This document shows, piece by piece, positions 1 to 8,591 of a stretch of DNA of 64,000 bases (within the stretch, counting starts at the first letter, position 1; every line of letters starts with the position of its first letter). The position numbers and the translations under genes were made by a program. This DNA comes from Planomicrobium sp. CPCC 101079. GTDB taxonomy: Bacteria > Bacillota > Bacilli > Bacillales_A > Planococcaceae. The notes under the pieces are model-generated. The model had not been told where the DNA came from, ran no database searches, and saw only the letters and a list, made by a program, of their open reading frames with translations. The stretch is taken from assembly GCF_007859275.1 (NCBI RefSeq), contig NZ_VOHC01000032.1, positions 124,001 through 188,000 on the forward strand. Reading direction: 5' to 3'.

Positions 1-948
1 CAATCCCGCTTTTTGAGCTTGGGTTGCCGGACGGATCAACCGGTCTTCAGGCCCGAGTTTACGGATCGGCGAACGGCCCACTCTTGTAACGCCATCATTC
101 AAGAATGAATTCTTAAAGCGCTCAATGTTTTTGTTGATGTAAGCCAAATGCTCTTCTTGATCAAGGCCATACTCTTTGACCAAATAAGCACCCGTCTCTT
201 TCAGTGTCTCTCTTACCTGTTCCGCTACGTGTTCATCAGCCAATGTTTCATCGATTGTCGATTTGCCTTCCAGGTAGCCGAGGTACGCAATAACAGCATG
301 TCCCGTATTGACGGTAAACAATTTCCGTTCAATGAATGGCGCCAAGTCTTCAACGATTTTCATCCCGGTCACTTGCGGGATTTCTTCTGTTGTTTCCACG
401 ACCCACTCAAAATAAGGTTCGACCAACACATCGAGCGAACTTTGGTCTTGGATCGGCACGATGCGGTCAACCGCCGAATTGAAGAAGTAGACTTTGCCTT
501 CTAGCTTCTGCTTCGTTTCTTCGTCAAGATTGTTCAAAATATGATTCTTCAAGATATCTGTTGCCCCGATTTGGTTTTCACAAGCAATCACATAAAGCTT
601 TTCATCTGTTGCCCCTACGCGCTTCGCTATGCCTTTGGCGATTAGCGGCGCAATCCGCGGCAGGATGTTCGGCCCGATTGCTGTCGTCAAATACGTCGCT
701 TGTTGGATCGCCTCTATCACTTCATTTTCCTGGGTCATGTTATTTAACCCTGAAACGTTTTTGATGGTCGTTGTTTCTTCTTGTGCTGTAGCCAGCTTCA
801 CGCCGTACTGCTGTTCTTCGTTTAATTTATTGATGACTTGTTCGGCAATATCGACGAACGTTACATGGTAGCCCGACTCGGAAAACAGCGCCCCGATAAA
901 GCCTCTCCCTATATTCCCTGCTCCAAAATGAACCGTCTGTTTCAACAT
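1..948 (-). CDS. mtlD: Mannitol-1-phosphate 5-dehydrogenase (partial, C-terminus outside window)
   Basis: Oxidises mannitol-1-phosphate to fructose-6-phosphate with NAD+, the step after PTS uptake of mannitol, in the cytoplasm. The ATG at 946-948 opens a frame that runs off the left edge (316 codons here; the family is about 385 residues). The N-terminus shows a Rossmann nucleotide-binding signature, HFGAGNIGRGFIG. Further in, the family segments ACENQIGA and NSAVDRIVP are present. The start lies 2 nt after the mtlR stop, with the Shine-Dalgarno AAAGGA inside the mtlR end, so it is translated from the mtlA-mtlR-mtlD transcript. Identification is firm from sequence and context. Confidence 0.95.
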   Translation of the reverse strand, partial: MLKQTVHFGAGNIGRGFIGALFSESGYHVTFVDIAEQVINKLNEEQQYGVKLATAQEETTTIKNVSGLNNMTQENEVIEAIQQATYLTTAIGPNILPRIAPLIAKGIAKRVGATDEKLYVIACENQIGATDILKNHILNNLDEETKQKLEGKVYFFNSAVDRIVPIQDQSSLDVLVEPYFEWVVETTEEIPQVTGMKIVEDLAPFIERKLFTVNTGHAVIAYLGYLEGKSTIDETLADEHVAEQVRETLKETGAYLVKEYGLDQEEHLAYINKNIERFKNSFLNDGVTRVGRSPIRKLGPEDRLIRPATQAQKAGL

Positions 949-950
949 TA

Positions 951-3047
951 TCATTCCTTTATCAAATTATTTTGTAGGTAGTCCAAAAATAAATCCTCCA
1001 GCTTTTGCCGGATCATTTTTTCGTTCGAAGATGAAAAAATCATCATCGAAGCAGCACTTTCAATCAAACTAGTGCTGATCATGCTTAAAATTTCCTGTTC
1101 CCTGTCGCTCATCTTAGTTGGCGCCAGCATCAAGAGCAGATTTTTTATCTGCATACTCTGCCCGTCCATTCCTTCGACTGTACAGAATTCTTCCAAATGT
1201 GCCACTTGAAATATCAGTTCCTGGATACTGTCATCCCGGCAATGGAAAAGTCCCATGGTTGTGTCCGGGATGCCAAGACCGCCTTTCTTCTCCCGCTCCT
1301 CCAGCTGGTGCATAACGGCTGGAGCATCAGTGATAAGGCGATTGGTTTTCGCTTGTTCCACCATTCTATTCAGCACTTGCCAGTGGTCCGGCGCCTGGTG
1401 TTCCCGGTATACTTGGAAGTTGTTCAGAATAGCATCCATGCTCGATTGGACATCTTTTATTTCCTGCAGGAGGGTCTGGAGGCTCGGTTTGTTGTTTTGC
1501 ATCCTGTCGTCCTGCTGAATCTCTGGAGTCAAATACCGCTTTTTCCTGGTGATTTTCTCCAGGTTGTTCTGCAGATAGTTTTCTATATACCCGATATCCT
1601 TGTCACTTAACAACGGGCTTACCATAATATAGTCAATATCTGTAAGCGGCAGCCTAATGGTGGAAATGATTAAGTCGTAGTCGTCAAAATGCGCCGATTG
1701 AAATTCATTGATAGATAAAATTTTCACGGCATTGATTTCGACAATTTCTTTTTGGATGCGGCTTGCAAGCATTTTGGAAGTTCCAATGCCCGTCGGACAA
1801 ATGACCACGGCGTTGATTTGCACTTTTTCCTCGTTCATCAACAGAGCCGACCCGAAGTGCAGCACAATAAAGGCAATTTCATCAGCTGGGAAATCCATGT
1901 CCTTGAACACTTTTTCCAAGCTTTTCGCAACTGCCATAAACAACACCGGGTACTTTCGTTTAATCTCGTCAGTCAACGGATTGTATAATTCCAATTTTTG
2001 GTTCAAGCGAAAAATTGATGGGCCCATATGCGCGAGCAGCCCTTGATACAGCGAAAAGTCATCCGATAAATCAACATGCAGGTTGGTGGAGACTTCCTCA
2101 ATGACATTCTTGATCAGCTTGCCAAGCAGCACACTGTCGTAATAACCCCAGCCAGCGCCATGAACTTTAGAACCCCTTAAAACAACCGACAGAAAATGCG
2201 CGTCGCTGGTCGTCAATGATGCAGAAAGGTCAGCGTTCAACTCAGCGCAAAGTTCATCCATCAATTTTGATTCGCTTGTATACTCCGTTACCACTTCAGC
2301 AATCGGATTCAGCAAAAAGTGGTTTTCGGTCCGCTGGATCGTTAGGCAAATGTGGATGACCAGGCCGATATAATCACTGTCGGCCAATCGCGTTTGTTCG
2401 TTATTGATCCGTTGGTTTACCAAACAATCAATCGCTGCCAAATACCGTGGTGAAAAATAGCCCAGAACCGGCTCTTCCAGCTTTTTCCCTTGCTGCAGCA
2501 AATACAGCTGCTCAACGATTTCTTCGTAAAAATAAACCAAAAAATAATTGGCCAGCGCATGCCGTTTATTGGCTTCTTCTCCGTCGAGTTCCACGCCGAC
2601 GCCCCTTTTCCGCGTCAAGGCGATTGAAAACTTGCCGAGCCATTCCGCTAAATCATCCAGGTAAGCCGATAGCGTGGCAGCGCTGACGCCCAATTGGTTG
2701 GCGAGCATCCGTGTCTTGAAAGAAGACCCTTCGTGCAGCAGGATGATCAGCAAGTTCAGCTTGCGTTCTTCTGGCGTTTCATCGGTCGGCTGGCTGCTCA
2801 TGAGGTTTTGGATCAGCCTGTAGACCTGCTCGTTTTTCCCATCGATAAAAAGCCCTTCGTTTGAAGTGCGCTTGAGCTCCAAATCAAATTCCTCTAAAGT
2901 TTTTTCCACAGATTTTAAATCTCTTTGGATTGTTCTGGCACTGACATTTATATATGTAGCAAGCGAGTGGACCGTATGCTTTCCAGCGGTTCTTACGATC
3001 AACTCGATGATGGACTTTTCCCTAAACGTGACAAACATTCTTCTCAC
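951..3047 (-). CDS. mtlR: Mannitol operon transcriptional activator MtlR (PRD-containing)
   Basis: PTS-controlled activator of the mannitol operon, 698 residues. The order matches the BglG/MtlR family: N-terminal winged helix-turn-helix (about 1-130), two PTS regulation domains (about 170-390), an EIIB-like domain with CPTGIGTS near residue 415, and a C-terminal EIIA-like domain with a shortened active-site region. The protein should be phosphorylated by HPr and by the mannitol EII, so that activity follows substrate and glucose status. It lies between mtlA and mtlD. The start given is GTG; an in-frame ATG at 3038 with a weak GAG upstream is possible. Confidence 0.93.
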   Translation of the reverse strand: MRRMFVTFREKSIIELIVRTAGKHTVHSLATYINVSARTIQRDLKSVEKTLEEFDLELKRTSNEGLFIDGKNEQVYRLIQNLMSSQPTDETPEERKLNLLIILLHEGSSFKTRMLANQLGVSAATLSAYLDDLAEWLGKFSIALTRKRGVGVELDGEEANKRHALANYFLVYFYEEIVEQLYLLQQGKKLEEPVLGYFSPRYLAAIDCLVNQRINNEQTRLADSDYIGLVIHICLTIQRTENHFLLNPIAEVVTEYTSESKLMDELCAELNADLSASLTTSDAHFLSVVLRGSKVHGAGWGYYDSVLLGKLIKNVIEEVSTNLHVDLSDDFSLYQGLLAHMGPSIFRLNQKLELYNPLTDEIKRKYPVLFMAVAKSLEKVFKDMDFPADEIAFIVLHFGSALLMNEEKVQINAVVICPTGIGTSKMLASRIQKEIVEINAVKILSINEFQSAHFDDYDLIISTIRLPLTDIDYIMVSPLLSDKDIGYIENYLQNNLEKITRKKRYLTPEIQQDDRMQNNKPSLQTLLQEIKDVQSSMDAILNNFQVYREHQAPDHWQVLNRMVEQAKTNRLITDAPAVMHQLEEREKKGGLGIPDTTMGLFHCRDDSIQELIFQVAHLEEFCTVEGMDGQSMQIKNLLLMLAPTKMSDREQEILSMISTSLIESAASMMIFSSSNEKMIRQKLEDLFLDYLQNNLIKE

Positions 3048-3099
3048 TCATTTCGCTTTTAAACTGCCTTTTTTAAGAAAATACGAAATATGGGTTGAA

Positions 3100-3265
3100 T
3101 AAATTACTTTCAGTGAAAGATACTCCGCAAAACAGCTTCGCTTGCCGCGGGCGAGCGCTGAGCCTCCTCGCCGCTTCACGGCTCCGGGGTCTCATCTGTC
3201 TCGCTTTCCCGCAGGCGTCTTCGCTATTTTGCTCCGCATCTTGCAGCCAACTAGCAGTAAAATTG
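3100..3265. repeat. Dispersed intergenic GC-rich repeat, copy A
   Basis: This GC-rich stretch stands out in the mtlA-mtlR gap. Read on the minus strand it contains CCTGCGGGAAAGCGAGACAG, then ATGAGACCCCGGAGC, GAGGAGGCTCAGCGC and GCCCGCGG. I recognise it as a repeat type common between genes in Bacillaceae and Planococcaceae. Diverged relatives lie at about 5.5, 31.9, 33.5 and 60.5 kb. Short open frames here are repeat sequence, not genes. Confidence 0.7.
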
Positions 3266-3373
3266 CAATACTCCATCGGTTCACTTATGATCTCAAGAAA
3301 TTTCTAAGCCTTTCCCAAAGCGCTCGAAGCGATTTCAAGAAATCATTTTTAAATTCAGCCTATATAAACCAAA

Positions 3374-3393
3374 AAGGCAGGTTTCCCTGCCTT
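3374..3393 (-). terminator. Rho-independent terminator after mtlA
   Basis: An 8-bp stem AAGGCAGG/CCTGCCTT with a 4-nt loop is followed on the minus strand by a T-run. It lies 13 nt beyond the mtlA stop. Read-through is presumably needed for mtlR and mtlD, or they have their own promoter in the 3050-3300 gap. Confidence 0.8.
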
Positions 3394-3405
3394 CTATTGT
3401 AGTAT

Positions 3406-5331
3406 TTAATTGCGATTGAGGATACTCATCAGTTCTTTGGCTGATTTTGCTTGCACCAGTTGGTCGACGTTTTCTTGGTCAGCGCAGATGACTGCGATGC
3501 CAGAAAGGATTTCCAAATGTGTGCCGTCCTTGCCTGCGATACCGAAGATCAATTTCGCGCTTTCTCCGCCGAAATCTACACCGTTCGGCACTTGGACAAC
3601 CGTAAAGCCGGATTTGATAACCGCTTTTTTAGCTTCTTCCGTACCATGCGGAATTGCGACGTTGTTGCCCATGTAGGTAGTGGTGATTTCTTCGCGTTTC
3701 AGCATTTCGTCAACGTATGAAGGCTTGACATAGCCAGCTTTCACTAATGCATCCCCGGCAAAGCGGATGGCTTGTTCTTTTGTTGCGAAGCTCTGGTTAA
3801 GGAAGATATTTTCTTCTAGCAAGAGGTCGTCTTCTTCGACCATTTTAGGTTCAACGCCTACAGCGTCTTTCTGAGAATCTTCAACAAGCTCCGCCTGTTG
3901 AGCTGTGACGCCGTTTTGCAAACTTGCAATCAACTTATCGTATTCAGGGCTTGATAAGAAGTTGTCCACCGAAATATGGTAAGCACCCGGTATTTTGTTT
4001 TGCGCACGCGGCGTCAATTTTTCCTGCGTGATGATGATTTGTGAATCGGCAGGAAGTGTGCTGATGGCTGTATTGGTAACTTTCACATCCAAATCAGCTT
4101 CTTTTACTTTCTTGCGAAGGAGAGAAGCTCCCATCGCACTTGACCCCATACCGGCGTCACAAGCAAAGACGATTTTGTTTACATTCTCTGGAAACGCGCC
4201 GTTTGCTGATACAGTTCCTGCTGCTAATGCAGTGGATACAGAACTTTTCTTGCCTTTCATTTGTTCCATCTTCTTCGTTGCTGCATCGATATCGTCTTCT
4301 GTTTGTTTGCCTGACTTCAGGACCACTGCAGAAACCAGGAATGAAACAGTTGCTGCTACAAGGACTGCTGCGAAGTTGGCCAGATACGCCATTCCTTCAG
4401 GCGGCGTTACCGCTGCAATAGCCAAAATACTTCCTGGAGACGCTGGTGCGACCAAGCCGCCGCCAAGCAATGTAAGTGTGAAGACGCCGCTCATTCCGCC
4501 TAGGATGACAGATAGGATAAGCATCGGCTTCATTAACACGTATGGGAAGTAGATTTCATGAATTCCCCCAAGGAAGTGGATGATAGCCGCTCCCGGAGCC
4601 GACTGTTTTGCTACGCCTTTTCCAAACAGCATGAACGCAAGCAGTACGCCAAGCCCCGGTCCAGGGTTTGCTTCCAAAAGAAACAGGATTGATTTTCCGC
4701 CTTGCTGGACTTGCTCCAACCCGATCGGCGACAAAACACCGTGGTTGATGGCATTGTTAAGGAATAAGATTTTCGCAGGCTCGATCAGAATGCTTGTCAG
4801 CGGCAATAAGCCCGCTTCAACCAGCCAGTCAACACCTGCAACAAGTGTCTGTGTAAACGCATCTACTGCCGGGCCAACGCCCATATAGGCAAGAAGTGCA
4901 AGAGCCCCACCGAGGATACCAGCAGAGAAATTGTTGACAAGCATTTCAAAGCCTGTCTTGATTTTCCCGTCGATCAACTGGTCAAATTTCTTGATGACAT
5001 AAGCGCCAAGCGGCCCCATGATCATAGCCCCTAAGAACATCGGCGTATCAGGCGCGCCGACTATAACCCCCATCGTGGCGATTGCACCGACTACGCCGCC
5101 GCGCTGATCATGAATGAGCCGGCCTCCTGTATAGCCTATAAGCAATGGCAACATGTATGTAACCATCGGCCCTACTAATGAGCCAAAGCCCTCATTCGGG
5201 AAGAACCCCGTCGGAATAAACAACGCCGTGATTAAACCCCAGGCGATAAAAGCACCAATATTCGGCAATACCATCGAACTCAGGAAATTCCCGAACTTCT
5301 GTATTGCAACTTTTGTTTGTGATTGTTCCAT
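3406..5331 (-). CDS. mtlA: PTS mannitol transporter subunit IICBA
   Basis: Takes up and phosphorylates mannitol at the membrane. The 641-residue chain contains all three domains: a polytopic IIC part (about 1-340), a IIB domain with the phospho-cysteine loop CDAGMGSSAMGA (about 390-480), and a C-terminal IIA domain (about 495-641) with the phospho-histidine in AIPHGT. The N-terminus MEQSQTKVAIQKFGNFLSSM is typical of MtlA. A strong Shine-Dalgarno, GAGAGGTGG, precedes the ATG. This is the fused IICBA form, so no separate mtlF is expected. It is the first gene of the mtlA-mtlR-mtlD cluster. Confidence 0.96.
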   Translation of the reverse strand: MEQSQTKVAIQKFGNFLSSMVLPNIGAFIAWGLITALFIPTGFFPNEGFGSLVGPMVTYMLPLLIGYTGGRLIHDQRGGVVGAIATMGVIVGAPDTPMFLGAMIMGPLGAYVIKKFDQLIDGKIKTGFEMLVNNFSAGILGGALALLAYMGVGPAVDAFTQTLVAGVDWLVEAGLLPLTSILIEPAKILFLNNAINHGVLSPIGLEQVQQGGKSILFLLEANPGPGLGVLLAFMLFGKGVAKQSAPGAAIIHFLGGIHEIYFPYVLMKPMLILSVILGGMSGVFTLTLLGGGLVAPASPGSILAIAAVTPPEGMAYLANFAAVLVAATVSFLVSAVVLKSGKQTEDDIDAATKKMEQMKGKKSSVSTALAAGTVSANGAFPENVNKIVFACDAGMGSSAMGASLLRKKVKEADLDVKVTNTAISTLPADSQIIITQEKLTPRAQNKIPGAYHISVDNFLSSPEYDKLIASLQNGVTAQQAELVEDSQKDAVGVEPKMVEEDDLLLEENIFLNQSFATKEQAIRFAGDALVKAGYVKPSYVDEMLKREEITTTYMGNNVAIPHGTEEAKKAVIKSGFTVVQVPNGVDFGGESAKLIFGIAGKDGTHLEILSGIAVICADQENVDQLVQAKSAKELMSILNRN

Positions 5332-5373
5332 TACGAACCACCTCTCAGAAAAAGATATTTAATTTCTTTCCTT

Positions 5374-5403
5374 ATCATAGGTTAGAAATGTAAACGGATT
5401 CAA
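5374..5403 (-). promoter_or_regulatory. mtlA promoter
   Basis: On the minus strand a -35 TTGAAT (complement 5398-5403) and a -10 TATGAT (complement 5374-5379) are separated by 18 bp, about 40 nt before the mtlA ATG. This is a standard sigma-A promoter. The -35 overlaps the candidate cre site. Confidence 0.65.
5389..5402. promoter_or_regulatory. Candidate cre site (CcpA operator) at mtlA
   Basis: TGTAAACGGATTCA matches the Bacillales cre consensus TGWAANCGNTNWCA with one mismatch and covers the -35 of the mtlA promoter. CcpA bound here should block RNA polymerase, giving carbon catabolite repression of mannitol use. Confidence 0.65.
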
Positions 5404-5420
5404 TAACAAGGAAAATCAAC

Positions 5421-5443
5421 TTTGTCGGGGTTGTCGTGACAAA
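5421..5443. promoter_or_regulatory. Candidate MtlR operator
   Basis: TTTGTC, TTGTC and GACAAA form overlapping inverted repeats just upstream of the mtlA -35. Known MtlR operators of Bacillaceae have TTGNCACA/TGTGNCAA half-sites. The resemblance is partial, but the position fits an activator site. Confidence 0.4.
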
Positions 5444-5494
5444 GGTGGTGTTTCTGATTTGAAAATTGATGGTGGTTAAACAAATTATGGCTGC

Positions 5495-5590
5495 CTTAGT
5501 GATATTCAGCAGAATGGCTGTGCTTTTCGCGGGCTCGGCCGAACTAGCTCAGGACTTGTGTCCGAGTGGGTCTCGCCGATTTGAAGCCGA
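5495..5590. repeat. Dispersed intergenic repeat, copy C
   Basis: On the minus strand the stretch TGAGCTAGTTCGGC followed by GAGCCCGCGAAAAGC closely matches copy B at 33.5 kb (GAGTTAGTTCGGC, then CAGCCCGCGGAAAGC). The repeat overlaps the 3' end of the neighbouring lipoprotein gene and seems to supply its last codons and stop. Confidence 0.6.
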
Positions 5591-5921
5591 GCAAAAACAC
5601 CAAAACTAAACCGCTTTGGTGTCTCCACTCTACATTTACTTCTGAAGCAAGGATGTACGGAAAATCTTCCGAAAGTTCGGCAGGCACTACAGTGACTCGG
5701 TCGCCTTCTTTCAATTCCTCAAACGACCTTGCCGCTCCGCTGAATATGGTGGGATCAATAAGATAAATTTTTTCGTGTACTGGTGATCCCGCTTTTGAAT
5801 TATCCGTAGTCACTTCCAATATAAAGCTTGAATCTGTTTTCTCGATCACCGTTCCCTCGTAGTTTCCACAAGCCGCTAAAAAAAGCATTGAACCGATTAA
5901 CAAGCCAAGCAATCTCTTCAT
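5544..5921 (-). CDS. Small lipoprotein, DUF3221-like
   Basis: A 125-residue secreted lipoprotein. It has a signal peptide MKRLLGLLIGSMLFLAAC with lipobox LAAC (cysteine at 18), so it should be lipid-anchored outside the membrane. The rest (GTVIEKTDSSFILEV, then LKEGDRVTVVP) is a small beta-rich module resembling DUF3221/YobA-type proteins. Function is unknown. The last 15 or so residues (GFKSARPTRTQVLS) come from a dispersed repeat and probably do not belong to the original protein. It stands alone, with no clear operon partner. Confidence 0.7.
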   Translation of the reverse strand: MKRLLGLLIGSMLFLAACGNYEGTVIEKTDSSFILEVTTDNSKAGSPVHEKIYLIDPTIFSGAARSFEELKEGDRVTVVPAELSEDFPYILASEVNVEWRHQSGLVLVFLLGFKSARPTRTQVLS

Positions 5922-6013
5922 CTCCGCTCACTTCCGTTTCATGGAGCGTTTTCTAGTACACAAATAAACTCTGAAATTCAGCTTTTCACATTTGTTGCTG
6001 GTTAATGAAACCA

Positions 6014-6793
6014 TCATTCATTGTTCATGAAATTCTGCTTCTCCAAATAGTTCAGCACCGTTTGTGAAAACTCCATATGAGATTCCTTTGTATATTTGGC
6101 TATCGTGTAGATTTGAGCGAGGTTTTTTAATCCCAGTTCCTCTGTCATTTCCTTTAGCCTTGGAACGTCCATATAGCGATTCCATCCCTTTTCATTTCGT
6201 TCTTTATAAATCTCTAAAATCTCTTCCTCGGAATAATCTTGGTACTTGTCATAATGCACAATCCCGTGTTGCGGCAACCGGTCACGCGGAGCAGGATTTT
6301 CGGCAGGATACCCTAGCGAAAACCCGACAACCGGCACGACGTTTTCCGGCAAGTTTAGAAGTTCGCCAATCTGGTCGCAATTTGCAAGCGTTGAGCCCAT
6401 ATAACAAATCCCTAGTCCCGCATTCTCCGCTGCTAATGCACAGTTTTGCGAGGCTAACGTAGCGTCAATGGTGCCGATCATCAAGCTCATGAAATTATCG
6501 AAATGCACCGGTGCGTCGTTGAGCGAAAGCCATTTTCTCATCCGGTTGAAATCGGCGCAAAACGTTACGAGTACAGGCGCATCCACCACCATGGATTGTT
6601 CCATATGCGCGTTGTACAATTTTTTCTTCAATTCTTTGTCGGTCGTAACGACAATGGAATAGGTCTGCATATTGCCGCTGGAAGAAGCGCGGATTCCGGC
6701 TTCAAGAATTTGATCCAGCAATTCTGGGCTTACTTCCCTGTCTTCGTATTCGCGTATCGATCTGTGTCCGTGTATAACGTCTTTTAGTTCCAA
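6014..6793 (-). CDS. NfsA/FRP-type nitroreductase
   Basis: FMN-dependent NAD(P)H nitroreductase or flavin reductase. The N-terminal LKDVIHGHRSIREYEDREV with the arginine-serine FMN-phosphate contact is typical, as are the following RASSSGNMQTYSIVV and the central GLGICYMGS. Length is about 259 residues, near the usual 240-250. I chose the TTG at 6793 because AAGGAG lies 7 nt upstream; a GTG at 6802 would put that motif next to the start codon. It is a single gene and the substrate cannot be told. Confidence 0.85.
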   Translation of the reverse strand: MELKDVIHGHRSIREYEDREVSPELLDQILEAGIRASSSGNMQTYSIVVTTDKELKKKLYNAHMEQSMVVDAPVLVTFCADFNRMRKWLSLNDAPVHFDNFMSLMIGTIDATLASQNCALAAENAGLGICYMGSTLANCDQIGELLNLPENVVPVVGFSLGYPAENPAPRDRLPQHGIVHYDKYQDYSEEEILEIYKERNEKGWNRYMDVPRLKEMTEELGLKNLAQIYTIAKYTKESHMEFSQTVLNYLEKQNFMNNE

Positions 6794-6962
6794 ATTTATC
6801 ACTCCTTAATAAAACTATAGCATTAACAGGAATGTTCTGACATTAAAGATTTAGTTTAGAAGTCCTCTCGTTATCATTCTAAGATCTATGTTACTTTTAG
6901 GTGAAAGAGGCAATAATAGAGAGAGAATATATAAAATAAATTTTATAGGAGCTGAGGATTAA

Positions 6963-7505
6963 ATGGCAAAAGAAGCTTTGTTGATTGTAGATATGAGCAA
7001 CGATTTCGTAGCGGATGATGGAACATTGACGGTAGGTAAGCCTGGGCAGGTTATCGTACCTTATATCATTGATACGGCTAACCAGTTTTTAGAAGAAGGA
7101 AAAGTGGTGGTCGTGGCAATGGATGCGCACCAGCCAAATGATCCACACTTTGAATTATGGCCTCCCCACAACGTAGTAGGTACAACAGGACAAGAATTGT
7201 ACGGAGAATTGCACGAGTGGTTCAGAAAGAACGAAGATCATGAAAATTTGGTTTACACCCCTAAACCTAACTACAACGCCTTTTTTAAAACAGGTTTGGC
7301 TGAAAAGCTACGGGATTTAGGCATAGAAAAGGTTCATACGGTCGGCGTATGTACAGATATTTGTGATTTTCTTACAGTTGCTGGAGCGGATGCGGAAGGA
7401 TTCAAAACCGCTATTCATGCAAAAGGCGTCGCTACATTTACTGACCTCGGCGACACGATGGTAAACCATATGAAAACTTGCTTCCATACAGAAATTATCG
7501 AATAA
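6963..7505 (+). CDS. Cysteine hydrolase, nicotinamidase/isochorismatase family
   Basis: A 180-residue isochorismatase-fold amidase, most like nicotinamidase PncA (YueJ type) of Bacillus, which converts nicotinamide to nicotinate for NAD salvage. The catalytic triad can be placed at Asp10 (LIVDMSNDF), Lys101 (YTPKPNY) and Cys134 (GVCTDIC). The segment FELWPPHNVVGTTG is characteristic of the PncA group. A good Shine-Dalgarno, AGGAG, precedes the ATG. It is monocistronic, with a perfect hairpin terminator behind it. Another small amide substrate cannot be excluded. Confidence 0.85.
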   Translation: MAKEALLIVDMSNDFVADDGTLTVGKPGQVIVPYIIDTANQFLEEGKVVVVAMDAHQPNDPHFELWPPHNVVGTTGQELYGELHEWFRKNEDHENLVYTPKPNYNAFFKTGLAEKLRDLGIEKVHTVGVCTDICDFLTVAGADAEGFKTAIHAKGVATFTDLGDTMVNHMKTCFHTEIIE

Positions 7506-7513
7506 AGACAAAT

Positions 7514-7546
7514 AAAGAAGGATCTTCAATTAGAAGATCCTTCTTT
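7514..7546 (+). terminator. Terminator after the cysteine hydrolase
   Basis: A perfect 14-bp stem (AAAGAAGGATCTTC and its complement) with loop AATTA lies 8 nt after the stop. A near-identical core hairpin (AAGGATCTTC) occurs at 10.57 kb behind the NUDIX gene. Confidence 0.85.
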
Positions 7547-7656
7547 AATACTTCAAATGCATGGATAATAAATTCTCTTTCAGTCCTCTTTAGCAGCAGA
7601 CTTAAAAATTTTTGCCGTCAGCAGATTTCGCTCTTTGTTATGACAGAACGTCCAAC

Positions 7657-8394
7657 TTATTGAGCCGTGTAACCACCGTCAACAATGATGCTGTTCCCGG
7701 TCATGAATGAAGAATCATCGCTGGCCATGAATACGACAGCTTTTGCCATTTCTTCCGCTTTGCCAAGGCGCTTCATCGGAGTCATTGCAGCTAACGTTTG
7801 TTTGCTTTCTTCCGGAATGATTGGGGTATCGATGAATCCTGGGCATAATGCGTTAACGCGAATGTTCTGCTCCGCGTATTCAAGTGCAAGAGAACGCGTT
7901 AAGTTAACAACGCCGCCTTTTGCTGCGTTATAGGCAGCTGATCCAGGAGAACCGACCCAACCATACATAGAGGCAGTATTAATAATTGAACCTCCGCCAG
8001 ATTTTAGCATTTCACGGATCGCTTCACGAGCTACCAGGAACACTCCGTCCAGGTCAACATTCACTGTGTTGCGCCATTCAGAGTACTCCAAGTCATGTGT
8101 TGGGTGAACGCGTCCGATACCGGCATTGTTGAAGACAACATCCACATTCCCGAAAGTTTCAACCGCTTTTTTAAAGATATTGATTACCTCTTCCTCGCTG
8201 GTAATATTGGCTTTAATAAATAACGCTTCGGCATTAAGCGCTTTCAATTCTTCTTCAAAAGCTTTTCCCTTTTCTTCATTCAGATCCACAAGAACCACTT
8301 TCGCTCCTTCTGAAACGAATAAACGTGCTGTCGCTGCACCGATACCAGATGCTCCTCCTGTAATTACAGCTACTTTGTTTTGTAATTTACCCAT
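7657..8394 (-). CDS. SDR family NAD(P)-dependent oxidoreductase
   Basis: Classical short-chain dehydrogenase of 245 residues, similar to the glucose-1-dehydrogenase/FabG group. The cofactor motif TGGASGIG is at 12-19 and NNAG at 89-92. The catalytic Ser142, Tyr155 and Lys159 (YNAAK) are present, with LCPGFIDTP after them. An aspartate at the end of the second strand (VLVDLN) suggests NAD preference. It is divergent from a TetR-family gene, which probably controls it. Substrate is unknown. The Shine-Dalgarno AGGGGGA before the ATG supports this start. Confidence 0.88.
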   Translation of the reverse strand: MGKLQNKVAVITGGASGIGAATARLFVSEGAKVVLVDLNEEKGKAFEEELKALNAEALFIKANITSEEEVINIFKKAVETFGNVDVVFNNAGIGRVHPTHDLEYSEWRNTVNVDLDGVFLVAREAIREMLKSGGGSIINTASMYGWVGSPGSAAYNAAKGGVVNLTRSLALEYAEQNIRVNALCPGFIDTPIIPEESKQTLAAMTPMKRLGKAEEMAKAVVFMASDDSSFMTGNSIIVDGGYTAQ

Positions 8395-8429
8395 AATGAG
8401 ATTCCCCCTATATCAATTTAACTAGCACG

Positions 8430-8458
8430 ATTATACTTATCTTAGACGAATATACTAA
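8430..8458 (-). promoter_or_regulatory. Promoter of the SDR gene
   Basis: On the minus strand TTAGTA (complement 8453-8458), a 17-bp spacer and TATAAT (complement 8430-8435) precede the SDR start by about 35 nt. The -10 is a consensus match; the -35 is weak, which would suit a regulated gene. Confidence 0.55.
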
Positions 8459-8533
8459 AATAAAATTTGTGCTAAGTCGTCCTCAATTTCACTTTACTTT
8501 GTTGTTCCCATTTTGCAATCATCAAGATTTTAT

Positions 8534-8558
8534 TGAATGTCTATGCAATAGACATTCA
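8534..8558. promoter_or_regulatory. Perfect 25-bp inverted repeat, likely TetR operator
   Basis: The 11-bp arm TGAATGTCTAT (8534-8544) is repeated exactly as ATAGACATTCA (8548-8558) around a 3-nt centre. It lies 33 nt before the TetR-family start, where an autoregulatory operator would be. No T-run follows, so it is not a terminator. Confidence 0.7.
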
Positions 8559-8591
8559 GAGCCGATTTGTCTATTTCAAGGGGGATTTTCA

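Noticed and set aside
1118..2700. Several plus-strand frames of 60-140 codons across mtlR
   Set aside because: They are antisense shadows of a full-length, well-recognised gene.
3073..3402. Overlapping short frames on both strands between mtlA and mtlR
   Set aside because: They fall in a GC-rich dispersed repeat, and none has a ribosome binding site.
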